Part shown: positions 52,361-63,960 of the stretch, one piece after another
How positions within the stretch are numbered: position 1 is the first letter of the stretch
Layout of the letters: each line of letters opens with the position of its first letter
Assembly: GCF_014850975.1 (NCBI RefSeq)
Contig: NZ_JACXST010000001.1
Span: 1-64,000 of the forward strand
Direction: 5' to 3'
Length of the DNA: 64,000 nt
DNA from: Methylomonas fluvii
GTDB taxonomy: Bacteria; Pseudomonadota; Gammaproteobacteria; Methylococcales; Methylomonadaceae
Notes under the pieces: generated by a model
The model's input: the letters and a program-made list of their open reading frames with translations, nothing else
Databases searched by the model: none
What the model was told of the DNA's origin: nothing
Program-made: the position numbers and the translations under genes

Positions 52361-55300
52361 ATGTTTGAAATCTTCTCCGTGGGCGATTCCGCCTATTTGC
52401 AAGCTGTCCTTAATGCCATCGCGATGATTTCCGGGACTGGCGATTACCGCACTGCGGCGGCCGTCGGCGGCTTGATCGGTGTCATCATCGTCATGCTGCG
52501 GGCGTTGTTGCAATGGGATGGTCGCGGCATTCGTTATCAGGATTTATTGCTGGCCTATGTATTGTGGCTGATGCTGTATGCGCCGTCGGTGCGGGTGTCG
52601 ATCGAGGATGCTTATACTGGCAGCGTGGTAGTGGTCGACAACGTACCGTTGGGGCCGGCGGTCGTAGGCAGCGTGATGTCGAACATGGGTTATCGTACGA
52701 CACGGTTATTCGAACAAGGCTTTGGAACACCGTCGATGACCGGCAATGGCTTTGCCGACAGTTTGCAGACGTTGACGGCGGTGCGGAAGAATTTATTGTC
52801 GCGGGTGAATTTAGGCGCAGCCAACGTGCCGAATGCCGGCAGTGACATGGAAACCTCGTTTGCCAATTACGTGCGGGAATGTACCTTGACCGGTGTCGAT
52901 CTGAACCAGAAATCGGTGGATGCCATCTTACGCGATGCGGATCCCCTGAATGCCATTCGCTTCGATTCCGACATCTATATGACGCAAATCTATGTCGGTG
53001 GCCAACCTCAAACCAAAACCTGTACCGATGCCTGGGCCGATTTGAGCGTAGTGGCCAATGGCAATTTTGCGACGGCGCTGGCAGGGTTGTTGCAACCGAC
53101 CTTGGGCGTACCGGCGGCAGGCGATACGGTGCCGAAAATCCAGGATGCCTTCGATGCGCTGGCCAGCCCTGGCGTAGTCGATGCTGCCGATTACATGCTG
53201 ATGTCGGCGATCCTGCCCATGTTCGAGAAAGGCGTGATCGGTCGGCATGAAGACGGTTTGCATTGGAACAAAGCGGCCATGGTTGAACAAGCCATTCAAC
53301 AACGCAATACCCAATGGGCCGCCGAGCAAACCCTGTTTGCCAAGATCGTCCGGCCCATGATGGCCTTCATCGAAGGCTTGAGTTATGCCATTGCACCGAT
53401 CATGGCCTTTGTGGTGATGCTGGGCAATGTTGGTATCCGGATGAACATCGGCTATTTCTCGATGTTGCTGTGGATCCAATTGTGGATGCCGATTTTGGCA
53501 GTGATTAATCTGTTCATCCAGATGTCGGCCGCCGGCAAAATGGCGGCGCTGACTAAGGCGACTTACAATTTGCCGTCAATGATGGGCATTTACCAGTTGG
53601 ACATGGAGTTGCAACAATGGCTGTCGATTGGCGGCATGTTGGCCGCTTCGACGCCGGCCATTACTTTGATGCTGATCTACCGCGGTGCAGTGACCGCCAC
53701 CCATTTCCTGGGACGGATGGACGGTGGCGATTACGTGAACGAGAAAATCGCCACGCCGGATGTGATCAGTCCGGCGCCGGTATTGAATGCGCAAGCGCAA
53801 CATCAATACAGTCCGTTGTCGGCAGTCACCCAAACCGGCGTCGATAAGGTGCTGCCGACCTTTACCGCCGGCAAAGACATGAGTGCGGTGGTATCGTCGG
53901 CTTACAGCGCTTCGGAACAGGCGACCAGCAGCTTCATGCACAGCGTGTCGTCCACGGCCTCGAAGTCGGCCAGCGTCACCAGCGATGCCTTTGACAGCCG
54001 TTCCTTGGGTAATCAAATCGCCAGCAGTTCCAGTTATACCGATGCCTACAACCGCCAGTTCGGTGAAGCCTTCGCCAAAAAACATGCCGATACCGGCATA
54101 TCAGCTGATCAATTCTCGGCGTTGGTGGCCGGCAGTGCCAACGCCGGGGCCAAGCTCGGTAACGACCAACTCAGCGGTGCGATCTCCGGCCGCTTGCAGA
54201 ACGACTTCAAAGTCAGTCAAGACAAATCCGATGCCATTGCCGCCGACATCAGTCAGACCGTCAATGACAGTCAGGGCTATCAGGCCGGTTTAGCTAAAAG
54301 CCTGGCACTGGATGCGCAAACCGGCACCCGAAACGTCGCCTCAATGGGACTACAAAACCAATCGTTGTCCTCTTTGCAACACAGCGCAACCGATGCGGTA
54401 TCCGCCAGCGAATCCTATCAACAAACCCTATCGGCTCAACAACGCTTCGGCACACAAGCCAGCTTCGGTGCGGCGGAAACTGGATACAAAATCGCGCATG
54501 ATCCTGGCTTGATGGAACGTCTGGATCAAACCCTCGATCAATACGGCTTGCGAGGTGATACGCAGCGACTGGCCTCGCAATGGAAAGTCGCCGGTTGGAT
54601 TAGCAACGCCGATCAAGCCTATGCTGCCGCTGGCATGTCGTTATTGACCGGGTTTTCGTCACCCAGTTACCGCACGCTGGATGATCAACAATCGCACCAG
54701 GCGCAACTCTCGGGGTACCAACTGCTGGGCGATGCCTTTAATGCACCACAAGCCGATCAAACCTTGAATGCCAGCCAGAACGAATCGCTGAAAACCAATG
54801 CTCCGGAAACTGGTAAGGTTCAAGCATCAGTCGAACAGGCCAATCTCAAAGACCCACGCGCTGAAACCGAATCGCTAAATCAGCGTGCACAGGGACAGAT
54901 TCGTTCAGCGACGGAAAAAGTTGCTGGAGGCGAAGCTCGAGTCGGAGCGCAACATGATCGCAATCTGGCAGAGCGTGAACAAAATTCAAAAGAAGGCTTT
55001 GGGCAATTGGCGAACATTAAAGCGGAGCACTTTAGGCAATCCATTGCGGCGGCTGCCAATGAAACTCCTTCGGCCGCAGAGGCTTCCTATAATTTTCTGG
55101 GAGGTAGTCTATACAATACCGCTAAAACATTAGAAGCAGTGGGAATGGTGGGTAAAGAACACATAAATCAATTCGTTGCATATGCTCGCACAGCCTATGA
55201 AAATGGCGAAAACGTATGGGAAGCTGTTAAATCTGCAGCATCACAATCCTATCCTGGATTTACCGAAGTATCGCAAATTTGGGCCGATCAAAGAGTCAAT

Positions 55301-55558
55301 GAAGTGGCAGATAAGTTGACGCCAAATCAACAGGCTTACTATAAAGTAGCTATGTTCGAAGCATTTTCCGGAATTGCCGTAGGTGGTGACGATAACGGCA
55401 GTATGGGTGCGGCAAAACAACGTTTATTGAATGAAGAAGATCCTGTAGATGTAGATAATGTTGCGAAATTGCTAAGACAAGCCGCAGGTCAAAATAGACC
55501 GGATTTAATCGATCAAATAGGTAACCTTAATCGTGCACGTGGACGAATTAATTATTGA
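52361..55558 (+). CDS. traG: TraG, mating-pair stabilisation and assembly protein
   Basis: A 1065-residue protein. The N-terminal ~450 residues hold several membrane helices (LLAYVLWLMLYAPS, AIAPIMAFVVMLGNVGI) and a conserved TraG N-domain; a long alanine/serine/glutamine-rich region follows. The last ~220 residues change in base and codon use toward AT-rich. The ATG at 52361 was chosen because an upstream frame begins in the traH-traG gap without support. In SXT/R391 the TraG C-terminal part decides entry-exclusion specificity. Confidence 0.9.
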   Translation: MFEIFSVGDSAYLQAVLNAIAMISGTGDYRTAAAVGGLIGVIIVMLRALLQWDGRGIRYQDLLLAYVLWLMLYAPSVRVSIEDAYTGSVVVVDNVPLGPAVVGSVMSNMGYRTTRLFEQGFGTPSMTGNGFADSLQTLTAVRKNLLSRVNLGAANVPNAGSDMETSFANYVRECTLTGVDLNQKSVDAILRDADPLNAIRFDSDIYMTQIYVGGQPQTKTCTDAWADLSVVANGNFATALAGLLQPTLGVPAAGDTVPKIQDAFDALASPGVVDAADYMLMSAILPMFEKGVIGRHEDGLHWNKAAMVEQAIQQRNTQWAAEQTLFAKIVRPMMAFIEGLSYAIAPIMAFVVMLGNVGIRMNIGYFSMLLWIQLWMPILAVINLFIQMSAAGKMAALTKATYNLPSMMGIYQLDMELQQWLSIGGMLAASTPAITLMLIYRGAVTATHFLGRMDGGDYVNEKIATPDVISPAPVLNAQAQHQYSPLSAVTQTGVDKVLPTFTAGKDMSAVVSSAYSASEQATSSFMHSVSSTASKSASVTSDAFDSRSLGNQIASSSSYTDAYNRQFGEAFAKKHADTGISADQFSALVAGSANAGAKLGNDQLSGAISGRLQNDFKVSQDKSDAIAADISQTVNDSQGYQAGLAKSLALDAQTGTRNVASMGLQNQSLSSLQHSATDAVSASESYQQTLSAQQRFGTQASFGAAETGYKIAHDPGLMERLDQTLDQYGLRGDTQRLASQWKVAGWISNADQAYAAAGMSLLTGFSSPSYRTLDDQQSHQAQLSGYQLLGDAFNAPQADQTLNASQNESLKTNAPETGKVQASVEQANLKDPRAETESLNQRAQGQIRSATEKVAGGEARVGAQHDRNLAEREQNSKEGFGQLANIKAEHFRQSIAAAANETPSAAEASYNFLGGSLYNTAKTLEAVGMVGKEHINQFVAYARTAYENGENVWEAVKSAASQSYPGFTEVSQIWADQRVNEVADKLTPNQQAYYKVAMFEAFSGIAVGGDDNGSMGAAKQRLLNEEDPVDVDNVAKLLRQAAGQNRPDLIDQIGNLNRARGRINY

Positions 55559-55561
55559 GTA

Positions 55562-56170
55562 TTAGCTACTGGCCTTTCTTCGAAGATTTTGTAAAACACC
55601 TACGACGAGCCAGCGCAACATCATGATTCCTGAAAAAAGAAGCAAATAGTCAATCAGATTAGGGTTTTCGTTCGCTAACACTAAGGCTATGGAAACTAAA
55701 CCAGCCCAATAGTAGTTACTTTCGTGAGATAGTTTGGCCGCCATAAACTCAACAAACTGAACAGTTAGCTCTGCCGCAGCGAGAATAGCCAATATAAGAG
55801 TACCGATAGTCCCAATAAAATTGAATTCTTCCGGCAACTTTACCCAAATACTTATGAACCAAATTAATCCAAAGCATATTGTCATCATCACTAAGCCTTT
55901 AAAGGCATCGAGAGACAGAGTTCTTGGATGAAATCGTTCAAAAAATCGTTTTAACCCTCCCGGAAACTTCGCAAAAGTTGCACCGCAAAAGGGGCAGATC
56001 GATCGCAGGGGTTGACCATAGTACGTCACCACTCTGGGGACCATCGTGCGGTGACATTCAAGGCAATTGACAGTAGCATGATGGCCGGCGAATACCGACC
56101 TTTCGGGCGCAGTCTGATGCGGTTTAGATGATAGTCTTAGTTGACGTGAGTGTGATGGAAACGAGGACAT
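55562..56170 (-). CDS. Membrane protein with zinc ribbon at the exclusion locus
   Basis: A 202-residue protein. Two CxxC pairs (CLECHR and CPFCGA) at about residues 36-62 form a zinc ribbon; then follow three or four hydrophobic helices (VMMTICFGLIWFISIWV, IGTIGTLILAILAAAE, WAGLVSIALVLA, LIDYLLLFSGIMMLRW). The base composition is more AT-rich than the tra genes. It lies right after traG on the opposite strand, where SXT/R391 elements carry the exclusion gene eex. An exclusion role is inference. Confidence 0.6.
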   Translation of the reverse strand: MSSFPSHSRQLRLSSKPHQTAPERSVFAGHHATVNCLECHRTMVPRVVTYYGQPLRSICPFCGATFAKFPGGLKRFFERFHPRTLSLDAFKGLVMMTICFGLIWFISIWVKLPEEFNFIGTIGTLILAILAAAELTVQFVEFMAAKLSHESNYYWAGLVSIALVLANENPNLIDYLLLFSGIMMLRWLVVGVLQNLRRKASS

Positions 56171-56510
56171 TGATGATCTCCAACCTTGCTTAACAAGCTT
56201 ATCGTACTGCGAATAGGCTGAGCTGCCAAGTTAGCTTTAATCCAATTGGATTGATAGCCATTGACATTGACATTGAAGTTCTGTGACTTCAAGAGGTCAC
56301 CCACCATAACGCAGCCAAATAAAGACGAAACGGGATATTTTTAAACTGAATTAAACCCGAAACCTGTCGTTCAAATTTTCTAGTTTTTTAGGAACTGGCA
56401 GGCAAGACCCGGCCAAAACCAGTCACTCACAACTCTTTAAACTCCCTTCTTTGGAGGTCCGCACGTCACCCGTTTTCTGTCACTGAAAATCCTGTAACTT
56501 CCTTTAATTT
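56171..56510. other. Non-coding gap between transfer and metal-efflux regions
   Basis: No gene or convincing terminator. It is AT-rich with scattered T tracts and no repeats longer than a few bases. The RND operon ends at its right side. It looks like a junction between modules, but no insertion sequence or attachment site is seen. Confidence 0.4.
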
Positions 56511-59500
56511 TTATGCTGTAGCGTTGCCATACCTGCAATACAGGGAAGGCATTAAAAACAGATTCAACAACGTCGAGGTAATCAAGCCACCGAGTATCAC
56601 TACCGCCATGGGGTATTCGATTTCGTGGCCGGGCACGTTGCCTTTGAGGATTAGCGGTAACAGGGCCAGACCGGCACAGGCAGCGGTCATTAGTATCGGT
56701 GCCAGACGTTCTTCGGCGCCACGCATCGCCAATCCCGCCCCAAATACCTGGCCTTCTTGCTGTTCCAGATGTCGATAGTGGCTTAACAGCATGATGCCGT
56801 TTCGGGCAGCAATTCCCAATACGGTGATGAAACCGACCAGCGAGCCGAGCGACAGTAACCCGCCACTTAAAAACGCTCCAACAACGCCGCCGATCAACGC
56901 AAACGGCAAGGTTAACGCCACTAAAAGCACCAAGCGCAACGAGCGAAAATCAACATGCAGTAACACCAGTATGCCCAGCAATGAAGCCAAACTCAACCAC
57001 GCCAGTCGTTCGCTGGACGCTTGTCGTGCTGCGTATTCACCCAGAAACTCCGGGTGATAGCCTTGCGCAAACGTCAGGTTTTTCACGCGGTTTTCAATTT
57101 CCCTAGCCACGCTTCCTAAATCGTTGCCACTGACATTGCAGGTAACGTCGATTCGTCGCGAGGCGTTTTCACGTTTGATTTCGTTCGACGTAGGTGCAAT
57201 GAAGATGTCCGCCACATCGCCCAACGGCACGCGTGCCCCGGATGGCGTATCGATAGTGAGTTGTCTGAGTGCAGCGAGATCATGACGGTCCCGTTCAGCA
57301 CCCCAAACCGCCACGTCGATGACTTTTTGGTCACGGTAAATTTCGCCGACCTTACTGCCTTTGATTAGCGTAGCTGCGGCCCGGCGCACTTGACCGGCTG
57401 TCAAACCAAAGTTGGCCGCCAGGTCAGGCTTAAGCCGTATCTGTATCTGCGGTACCAATATTTGCGGTTCCACCTTCAGGTTGGCGATGCCGGGCACATC
57501 AGTGATGGTTTTACTGACTTCGGCAGCTTTATCTCGTAGCACATCCAAGTCAGGTCCGTACAAGCGCACCACCACGGTCGCACTGGCGCCGGTCAGCACT
57601 TCCTTGATCCGTTCGCGCAGATAGGTCAACACATCGCGGTACAGACCCGGATAACCATCGACGACGGACTGGATTTTTGCCACGGTACTGTCGTAATCAA
57701 CCGCCGTATCTAAACTAATCCATAACTCGGTAAAATTCGGTCCTACCACTTCGTCGGCAACTTCAGCCCGGCCAATATGCGAACCGAAATTGCGCACACC
57801 GGGAATCGCCCTTAGTTCCTTGCTGACCTGTATCGTAATGCGGCGCATGGCTTCCAGCGAGGTACCGGGCTTTTCGACCCAGTGCATCAAAAAATCGGTT
57901 TCCTTGAAGTTGGGCAGAAACGACTCACCGAGTCGCGGTAATGCGATGGCTGTCGATATAAAAGCCATCATCAGGAAACCTGTTGCCCATTGCGGACGGC
58001 TGACGATAGCCGGCAAGAGTTGACGATAATGCCGCTTTAAAACCTGCGTCAGCGGCGCTTCGCTTTGGCGTGGCTTGGCATTCGGCAGCAGCATCAGGCA
58101 CAAAGCCGGCGTCACGGTCAGCGCCACCAGCAGCGAAGCCAGAATCGCCAATAAATAGGAAAACGCCAGTGGCCTAAAAAAGGTGCCGGCCAAGCCGTCC
58201 AGGAAAAACACCGGCACGAACACCAGCGCGACGATCAAACTGGCAAACACCACCGCACTACGCACTTCCAGTGAGGCCTTCAAGACTACGCGGAAATTTG
58301 ACAGCGGATGGACCGCCTCTCGGTTCAATCGCAGCCGACGCATGATGTTTTCGACGTCGATAATGGCGTCATCCACCACTTCACCGACTGCAATCACCAG
58401 GCCGGCCAGTACCATGGTGTTAAGCGTGCCGCCGCGCAAATACAGCACCAGAGCAGCCGTCAGCAGCGACAGCGGAATCGCCGACAGGCTGATCACGGCA
58501 GTTCGCCACTCGAACAAAAAGGCGATCAGAATGACCGCCACTAAAATGCACCCCAATATCAGTGCATCACTTAAATTATTTAACGAACGTTCGATGAAGG
58601 TTGCCGGACGAAAGATAGTCGGATCGATGTCGACCTCATGCAGACCGGGTTGCAAAGCCGCCAGTGTCGCTTCGACCTTACGAGTCACATCCAAGGTATT
58701 GCCCCAGGGTTGTTTTTCGACAATCAGCAGTAAGCCCGGCCCATCGTTGATCACCGCATCGCCAATCGGCGGCGGATGACTTTCAACGATTTCAGCCACA
58801 TCGCCCAAGCGCAACGGCGCTCCGCCAGTAAACTGCACCACGGTGCGCGCCATATCGTCCGGTGTTTGCAGCGAAGACACGTGTGTCACCGGCAGGCGTT
58901 GATTGGGTAGATCAACAAAGCCGCCAGCCGATACGGTGGCCGCATCGCCCGCCGCACGCACCACCGCATCCAGCGTCACGCCGTTGGCGGCCAGGCGATC
59001 AGGATCGACCCGCACCTGTAACTGCCGATCACGTTGCCCCCAAATGGCTACGTTGGCCACACCCGGCACCGCCATCAAGCGTGGGCGAATGGTCCACAAA
59101 GCCAATTCGGACAATTCCATTTGCGACAGTTTTTTCGATGTAACGCCAATCTTCAGCGCCCGACTGGTGGACGATAACGGCGATAACATCACCGGAGCGC
59201 GAGCCACAGCCGGTAGTCGTGGTGTGACGGTGGCGACGCGCTCCTGCACCAACTGTCTGGCCCGCATCAAATCCGTACCCTCCTGAAAGATACAGACCAC
59301 TGACGACAGACCCAACACCGACTTGGAACGAAGGGTTTTGAGCCAGGCCGTGCCGTTGACCGCGTTTTCCAAGGGTACGGTGATCAGGCTCTCCACTTCC
59401 TCTGTGGACAATCCGGGTGCTTCAGTCTGGATTTCCACCAGCGGCGGCGCGAATTCCGGGAACACGTCCAACGGCATTTGCCGGGCGGCTTGCACACCCA

Positions 59501-59576
59501 ATATCACCAGTACCACAGCCAAGGCCAACACTAATAGACGTTGGCGTAAGGCAACAGTAATCAACCAGCGCATCAT
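56511..59576 (-). CDS. Heavy-metal efflux RND transporter (CusA/CzcA-like)
   Basis: A 1021-residue RND pump. An N-terminal helix starts the protein, the docking and pore loops follow ([20 protein letters not shown]), and TM4 carries the charged HME motif [14 protein letters not shown] (~395-410). Substrate cannot be fixed; the motif differs from the usual CzcA and CusA ones, so I give no symbol. It overlaps the adaptor gene start (ATGA) and is the last gene of the operon RR-HK-OMF-MFP-RND. Confidence 0.9.
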   Translation of the reverse strand: MMRWLITVALRQRLLVLALAVVLVILGVQAARQMPLDVFPEFAPPLVEIQTEAPGLSTEEVESLITVPLENAVNGTAWLKTLRSKSVLGLSSVVCIFQEGTDLMRARQLVQERVATVTPRLPAVARAPVMLSPLSSTSRALKIGVTSKKLSQMELSELALWTIRPRLMAVPGVANVAIWGQRDRQLQVRVDPDRLAANGVTLDAVVRAAGDAATVSAGGFVDLPNQRLPVTHVSSLQTPDDMARTVVQFTGGAPLRLGDVAEIVESHPPPIGDAVINDGPGLLLIVEKQPWGNTLDVTRKVEATLAALQPGLHEVDIDPTIFRPATFIERSLNNLSDALILGCILVAVILIAFLFEWRTAVISLSAIPLSLLTAALVLYLRGGTLNTMVLAGLVIAVGEVVDDAIIDVENIMRRLRLNREAVHPLSNFRVVLKASLEVRSAVVFASLIVALVFVPVFFLDGLAGTFFRPLAFSYLLAILASLLVALTVTPALCLMLLPNAKPRQSEAPLTQVLKRHYRQLLPAIVSRPQWATGFLMMAFISTAIALPRLGESFLPNFKETDFLMHWVEKPGTSLEAMRRITIQVSKELRAIPGVRNFGSHIGRAEVADEVVGPNFTELWISLDTAVDYDSTVAKIQSVVDGYPGLYRDVLTYLRERIKEVLTGASATVVVRLYGPDLDVLRDKAAEVSKTITDVPGIANLKVEPQILVPQIQIRLKPDLAANFGLTAGQVRRAAATLIKGSKVGEIYRDQKVIDVAVWGAERDRHDLAALRQLTIDTPSGARVPLGDVADIFIAPTSNEIKRENASRRIDVTCNVSGNDLGSVAREIENRVKNLTFAQGYHPEFLGEYAARQASSERLAWLSLASLLGILVLLHVDFRSLRLVLLVALTLPFALIGGVVGAFLSGGLLSLGSLVGFITVLGIAARNGIMLLSHYRHLEQQEGQVFGAGLAMRGAEERLAPILMTAACAGLALLPLILKGNVPGHEIEYPMAVVILGGLITSTLLNLFLMPSLYCRYGNATA

Positions 59577-60619
59577 TTGCCGACTCCAAATTCGGTGCCG
59601 AACAATTCGGCCACACCGGAAGTAACCACTTCGATACCCGCCACGATGTCGCCCGTTATGGCGGCTTGATCGTCAACCACCCGCAGTACCTGTACCCGTC
59701 GGCGCATATACCTATTGGTTTCCAACACTTGATATATCCAGCTGCCACCACTCACGTCATGCACAATCGCCGACCAGGGTACGACGAGATTTTCGTCATC
59801 GCTACGCAGCGGGATTGAAACACCGACCCGCTGACCGGGGCGTAATGAGGTATCCGAATTTTTCACCGCATAGAACAGATCGACCGTGGCGGCAGCCGGA
59901 TTGGCGGAAGGCGGCGCAGCGACCGGCACGGCAGGACGAGAGACATTTTCAGGCGAATCTTTCAGCCCGCTAACACGGGCTTGGGCTGTGGTGTTCAATC
60001 CCGATACATCATCGACATAGACCGGCACCCGCACCCAAAACGTGCTCCGGTTGTTGACGTCTAACAGCGCTGGACCAAGCAAATCGCGGCGTTCGTACGC
60101 GGTTTTTAGATTGGCCTCGGCCAAGCCTAGCTGTATTCGTGCATCATCGACCGAGCGTTCGGTGCCCACCTTGTCGCGGCGCATCTGTTCGGCGCGATTC
60201 AAGGCTATTTGCGCGGCTTGCACTTGCACCTTGGCCTGTTCCACCTGACCGTCGGCGTCGATTTGCGATTGCGCCAAACGCACGAGCTCTGCCGGTGCCA
60301 GCGATGGCAGAATGGTATAAACCGATTGCTTGTTACCTTTTCCTGAACCATTCAGCGCCGGCAACGTGATCTCGCCGCCAAACAAGCGCGTGCGCGTTAG
60401 GGATCGCTTGTCAACCGTTGTGGTAATGATGCCGAGCCGGTTGACGGCTTCCGCTGTCAAGACAACTTTGGTCAGATCGCTTTCCTTCACGGGATGTTCG
60501 ATTTTGGCAGGCGGCGGCGATGTCGATTCGGCGGCCGGTAGGTTGCCGGTCATTAGTAATAAAACTGACAGCAGGAGTCGACAAGTCGATGACTTGTGGT
60601 TTGGATGTGCTGGGTTCAT
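59573..60619 (-). CDS. Periplasmic adaptor (MFP) of RND efflux system
   Basis: A 348-residue exported adaptor with a signal peptide ending near LPAAE, a helical hairpin ([20 protein letters not shown]) and C-terminal barrel parts ([12 protein letters not shown]). It joins the pump to the TolC-like channel. It overlaps the pump gene. It lacks the N-terminal metal-binding region of CusB. Confidence 0.85.
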   Translation of the reverse strand: MNPAHPNHKSSTCRLLLSVLLLMTGNLPAAESTSPPPAKIEHPVKESDLTKVVLTAEAVNRLGIITTTVDKRSLTRTRLFGGEITLPALNGSGKGNKQSVYTILPSLAPAELVRLAQSQIDADGQVEQAKVQVQAAQIALNRAEQMRRDKVGTERSVDDARIQLGLAEANLKTAYERRDLLGPALLDVNNRSTFWVRVPVYVDDVSGLNTTAQARVSGLKDSPENVSRPAVPVAAPPSANPAAATVDLFYAVKNSDTSLRPGQRVGVSIPLRSDDENLVVPWSAIVHDVSGGSWIYQVLETNRYMRRRVQVLRVVDDQAAITGDIVAGIEVVTSGVAELFGTEFGVGK

Positions 60620-60653
60620 AAATATCCGACCTTGGAGTCCAGTAATGTGTAAG

Positions 60654-61976
60654 TTAAGAAGGCTTCAGACGCTGGCCAACGCTGCGTTCCAGCTCTGCGT
60701 GGGCGCGGCGTAAATCGGCGGCGGCTTGCGCGGTTTTCAATTGCGCGTCCAGCCAACGGCGTTGGGTTTCGAGTACGAAGAGGTAGGTGACATTGCCTGC
60801 CGCGTAGGCGTTTTTAGCATCCTGTATGGCGGCTCGCAGCGGCGGCAAGATAGTCTGTTGCCACTGTTTCAGACTTTCACTGGCCTGTTGCAATCGGGCA
60901 TGGGCTTCGCGGACATCCAAGGCAATCCGTTGTCGGGTGGCGACATATTGCCTGGCGGCCTTATCAAAGCGTGCCTGGGCTTGCGCGACGCCACCTTGAT
61001 TTTGATTAACGATAGGCAATGTCACGTCTAAGCCTGGTCCTGCCAATAAAGGCCCGTTGACTTGCTTGGCGTTGAGGCTGGCGGTGAAATTAAATACCTC
61101 GGCGCGCGCCAAGCCGATACGTTCGCCTGCGGCTTCTACATTAATTTCTGCGGCACGTAGATCGGGGCGAGCCAGTAACGCCTCCGCGACCAGTTTTTCC
61201 GACTCAAATTTTTCGCCATTGGCTGAGGCTTCCGTACTGATGGCATTGGGCCACTGTTCCAGACTCAGGCCGACCAGATGCCGTAAACGCTCATTCGCTA
61301 TCTCGCAATCGTGTTGCAGGCGGCTTTGTTGTTCCTGGGCTTGCAGGGCATCGACTTGAGCATTGGTGACTTCCAGCTCGCTGGCGTCGCCAGCGCGCAA
61401 CCTAGCTTGTGTGAGTTCGGCAATATTGTGAATCAGGGTCACAGCGGCTTGAGCCAGTTGCAGGCGTTCCTTGGCTAACGTTAGCTCGGCATGCGCCAAC
61501 CTGACGTCGCGAATCAAGTCCAATCCAGTCTGCACCAGGCGTTGCGCGGTTTGTTCAACATCCAATTTGGCCAACTCGACCCGTTGTGGGCGCAGCCAGA
61601 AAATTTCCAAGGGGTAGCGTATCGTCAGTTCCAAAGGTTTTGCTCCCCAAGGTACCAACATCGAAAATGTGGGATTGGGCAGCATCCCGGCTTGCACGAG
61701 ATCGGCGCGAGACAGGCCTAAATCCGCCAAGGTCGCGCGAAAGGCCGCATTGTTCCAGAGCGCCAAACTGACCAACTCGTCATCGGATAAGCCGTCATTT
61801 GAAGTGACATTGGCGGGCCATGCCGTTTCGTCGGCACCGGTTTCGGCAAAATGCTGACCAGTACGTCGCTCCAGATCGTCGGCAACGTCATTCAAATCCA
61901 TGCCTTGTGGAGTACAGGCCGTCAACGACAAAGCGAGAAGCGTTATTGGAAAACGACTGGAAACAAAAGGTGTCAT
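60654..61976 (-). CDS. TolC-family outer-membrane efflux protein
   Basis: A 440-residue outer-membrane factor of the CusC/CzcC type. Lipobox-like LTACTP sits near residue 20; two repeated helical halves follow (ELTLAKERLQLAQAAV and DVREAHARLQQASESLKQWQ). It overlaps the kinase gene by ATGA and lies 34 bp before the adaptor gene. Confidence 0.88.
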   Translation of the reverse strand: MTPFVSSRFPITLLALSLTACTPQGMDLNDVADDLERRTGQHFAETGADETAWPANVTSNDGLSDDELVSLALWNNAAFRATLADLGLSRADLVQAGMLPNPTFSMLVPWGAKPLELTIRYPLEIFWLRPQRVELAKLDVEQTAQRLVQTGLDLIRDVRLAHAELTLAKERLQLAQAAVTLIHNIAELTQARLRAGDASELEVTNAQVDALQAQEQQSRLQHDCEIANERLRHLVGLSLEQWPNAISTEASANGEKFESEKLVAEALLARPDLRAAEINVEAAGERIGLARAEVFNFTASLNAKQVNGPLLAGPGLDVTLPIVNQNQGGVAQAQARFDKAARQYVATRQRIALDVREAHARLQQASESLKQWQQTILPPLRAAIQDAKNAYAAGNVTYLFVLETQRRWLDAQLKTAQAAADLRRAHAELERSVGQRLKPS

Positions 61977-63298
61977 GCGCTCGCCTCCGGGAACGTCACA
62001 ATCACCTTGAGGCCAACTCCGCCATCCCCATCGGCCAGCCTAATATCAGCCTGATGCTGCTCGGCTATTCGCCGCACAATGGATAAGCCAAGACCACTGC
62101 CTGATTCGGCGCTATTCAATACGCGGTAGAATCTGTCGAACACGCGAGCCCGCTCATCCAAGGCAATGCCTGGCCCGGTGTCGTTGACTTCCAGACGAAT
62201 CGCAGTGGCTTCGCCGGTGACACTGACGTCAATCCGTGCATCTGCTGGTGAATAGCGGATGGCGTTATCGAGCAGATTGCCGAGTAGAATGCGCAGCGCC
62301 TCTTCGGTGCCGGCAACCCTGACATGATCGGCGTGCGACAGGCCGAGATCGATGTGGCTATGGGCGGCTTGTGGGGCAAAATCGGCTACCACGTTCCGCG
62401 CCAAATCATCCAAAAATAGCGGCGTGAGCGGATAATCGCCAGCCTCCGGATCGAGCCGAGCCAAGATCAGCAATTGCTGAACCAGATGACTGGCACGGGC
62501 TATACCTTGTCGTAAAGTTTGCATAGCTAGATCACGCTGAGCGGGTTCAGTGGCACGCTCGGCCAGTTGTGCTTGCAAGGACAGTGCAGTGAGCGGACTC
62601 CGCAGTTCGTGCGCCGCATCAGCAGTAAACTGGCGCTGTGCCGCCAGTGCCTGATCCAATTGACTCAGCAGCGTGTTTATTGCGCTGACTAAGATGCTAA
62701 CTTCTTCCGGTAAGCCCATATTCGGGATCGGATCTAATGAATGAGGATTGCGACACGTCACTGCTTCAGCCACCTGAGCCAATGGCGCTAAACCGCGACC
62801 AATCGCCCAGCCAACCCATAAAGCTAATCCCGGCAGTAAAATCAGTAACGGCGTCAATACATGCAAGGCAACTTCGTTGGCGGTTTCACGGCGTTCTTGA
62901 GCCGTTTGAGCCACCTGGACAAATCCACTATCGGTTTTTAAATTAAATACTCGCCAGTCTTGGTTCTGCCAGTTAAGCGTGTCGTATCCCAGTTTTCCGC
63001 CTTGCGGTAATGGCGAAAACGAATGGGATCGAAACAGAATTCGACCATCCGGGCCACGGATCTGACTGACTAAATCAATCCCATCGCTGTATTGCGCAGG
63101 GCTGCTTGTGCTGGGTTTAACATCTTGCAAGCTGTTTGAATGGGACAAGGAATAAGCGGCTTCACGCAACACCTTGTCGAATAGTTCGTCAATTTCTTCG
63201 TGAACGTTCAGCCAAGTCGGCACGGCAAACGTGATACCGGCAACCAGCAAGACGGGTATTAACCAATAGGTTAGCCGGTTGCGAATAGAAGTAGTCAT
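61973..63298 (-). CDS. Sensor histidine kinase of metal-efflux operon
   Basis: A 441-residue membrane kinase. An N-terminal helix, a periplasmic sensor domain and a second helix (LLILLPGLALWVGWAIG) precede HAMP-like and catalytic domains. The phosphorylated histidine is in AAHELRSPL near 228; N box NLLDNAIRYSP and G boxes NDTGPGI and GSGLGLSIV are present. It overlaps the regulator gene by ATGA. Its signal is probably a metal ion; inference. Confidence 0.93.
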   Translation of the reverse strand: MTTSIRNRLTYWLIPVLLVAGITFAVPTWLNVHEEIDELFDKVLREAAYSLSHSNSLQDVKPSTSSPAQYSDGIDLVSQIRGPDGRILFRSHSFSPLPQGGKLGYDTLNWQNQDWRVFNLKTDSGFVQVAQTAQERRETANEVALHVLTPLLILLPGLALWVGWAIGRGLAPLAQVAEAVTCRNPHSLDPIPNMGLPEEVSILVSAINTLLSQLDQALAAQRQFTADAAHELRSPLTALSLQAQLAERATEPAQRDLAMQTLRQGIARASHLVQQLLILARLDPEAGDYPLTPLFLDDLARNVVADFAPQAAHSHIDLGLSHADHVRVAGTEEALRILLGNLLDNAIRYSPADARIDVSVTGEATAIRLEVNDTGPGIALDERARVFDRFYRVLNSAESGSGLGLSIVRRIAEQHQADIRLADGDGGVGLKVIVTFPEASA

Positions 63299-63960
63299 GG
63301 CTTCACCACTTTAAAACCGACGCCACGGACATTAAAAATAATGTCAGCACCGAGTTTGCGGCGCAGATTGTGCAGGTGGACATCGACCGCATTACTCGCC
63401 ACTTCCTGGCCCCATCCATAGAGGCGCTCTTCCAATTGCGGACGAGACAGTACAGCGCCAGGCTGTTCCATCAAAGCATGTAGCAATGCGAACTCGCGGG
63501 CGGATAAATCTACTAAGGTGTCGTGTAACCAAGCCTCGTGACTCAGCGGGTTAATGCGCAAGGCGCCGTATTCAATGTCTGAAGTGCCGCGTCCAGCACT
63601 TCTGCGTACCAGCGCATGAATACGGGCAACGAGTTCTTCCAAGGCAAACGGTTTGACTAGATAATCGTCGGCGCCGCTATTAAGACCGGCGACTCGATCA
63701 CTTAGCCCATCGCGTGCTGTTAGGATTAACACCGGGATGGTGTTGCCGGATTTACGAAGTTCGACCAGCAGTTCCTGGCCGGATAGACGCGGAAGCCCTA
63801 AGTCGAGCAACAGTAAAGCGTACTCGTTCGCCGCATATGATAGGGCTTGTTTGGCTTGTTCACCGTCTTGTACCCAATCGACCACGAAGCCATCCCACTG
63901 CAATCCATCTCGGATCGACTGGCCGATCATCGGATCGTCTTCCGCTAATATCAAACGCAT
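63295..63960 (-). CDS. OmpR/QseB-type response regulator
   Basis: A 221-residue response regulator: a receiver domain with phosphoacceptor D53 and acidic pair D8-D9, and a winged-helix DNA-binding domain (AVLSRPQLEERLYGWG, NAVDVHLHNLRRKLG). It leads the metal-efflux operon and probably activates it. Its promoter would lie just to the right and is largely outside the window. Confidence 0.94.
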   Translation of the reverse strand: MRLILAEDDPMIGQSIRDGLQWDGFVVDWVQDGEQAKQALSYAANEYALLLLDLGLPRLSGQELLVELRKSGNTIPVLILTARDGLSDRVAGLNSGADDYLVKPFALEELVARIHALVRRSAGRGTSDIEYGALRINPLSHEAWLHDTLVDLSAREFALLHALMEQPGAVLSRPQLEERLYGWGQEVASNAVDVHLHNLRRKLGADIIFNVRGVGFKVVKP

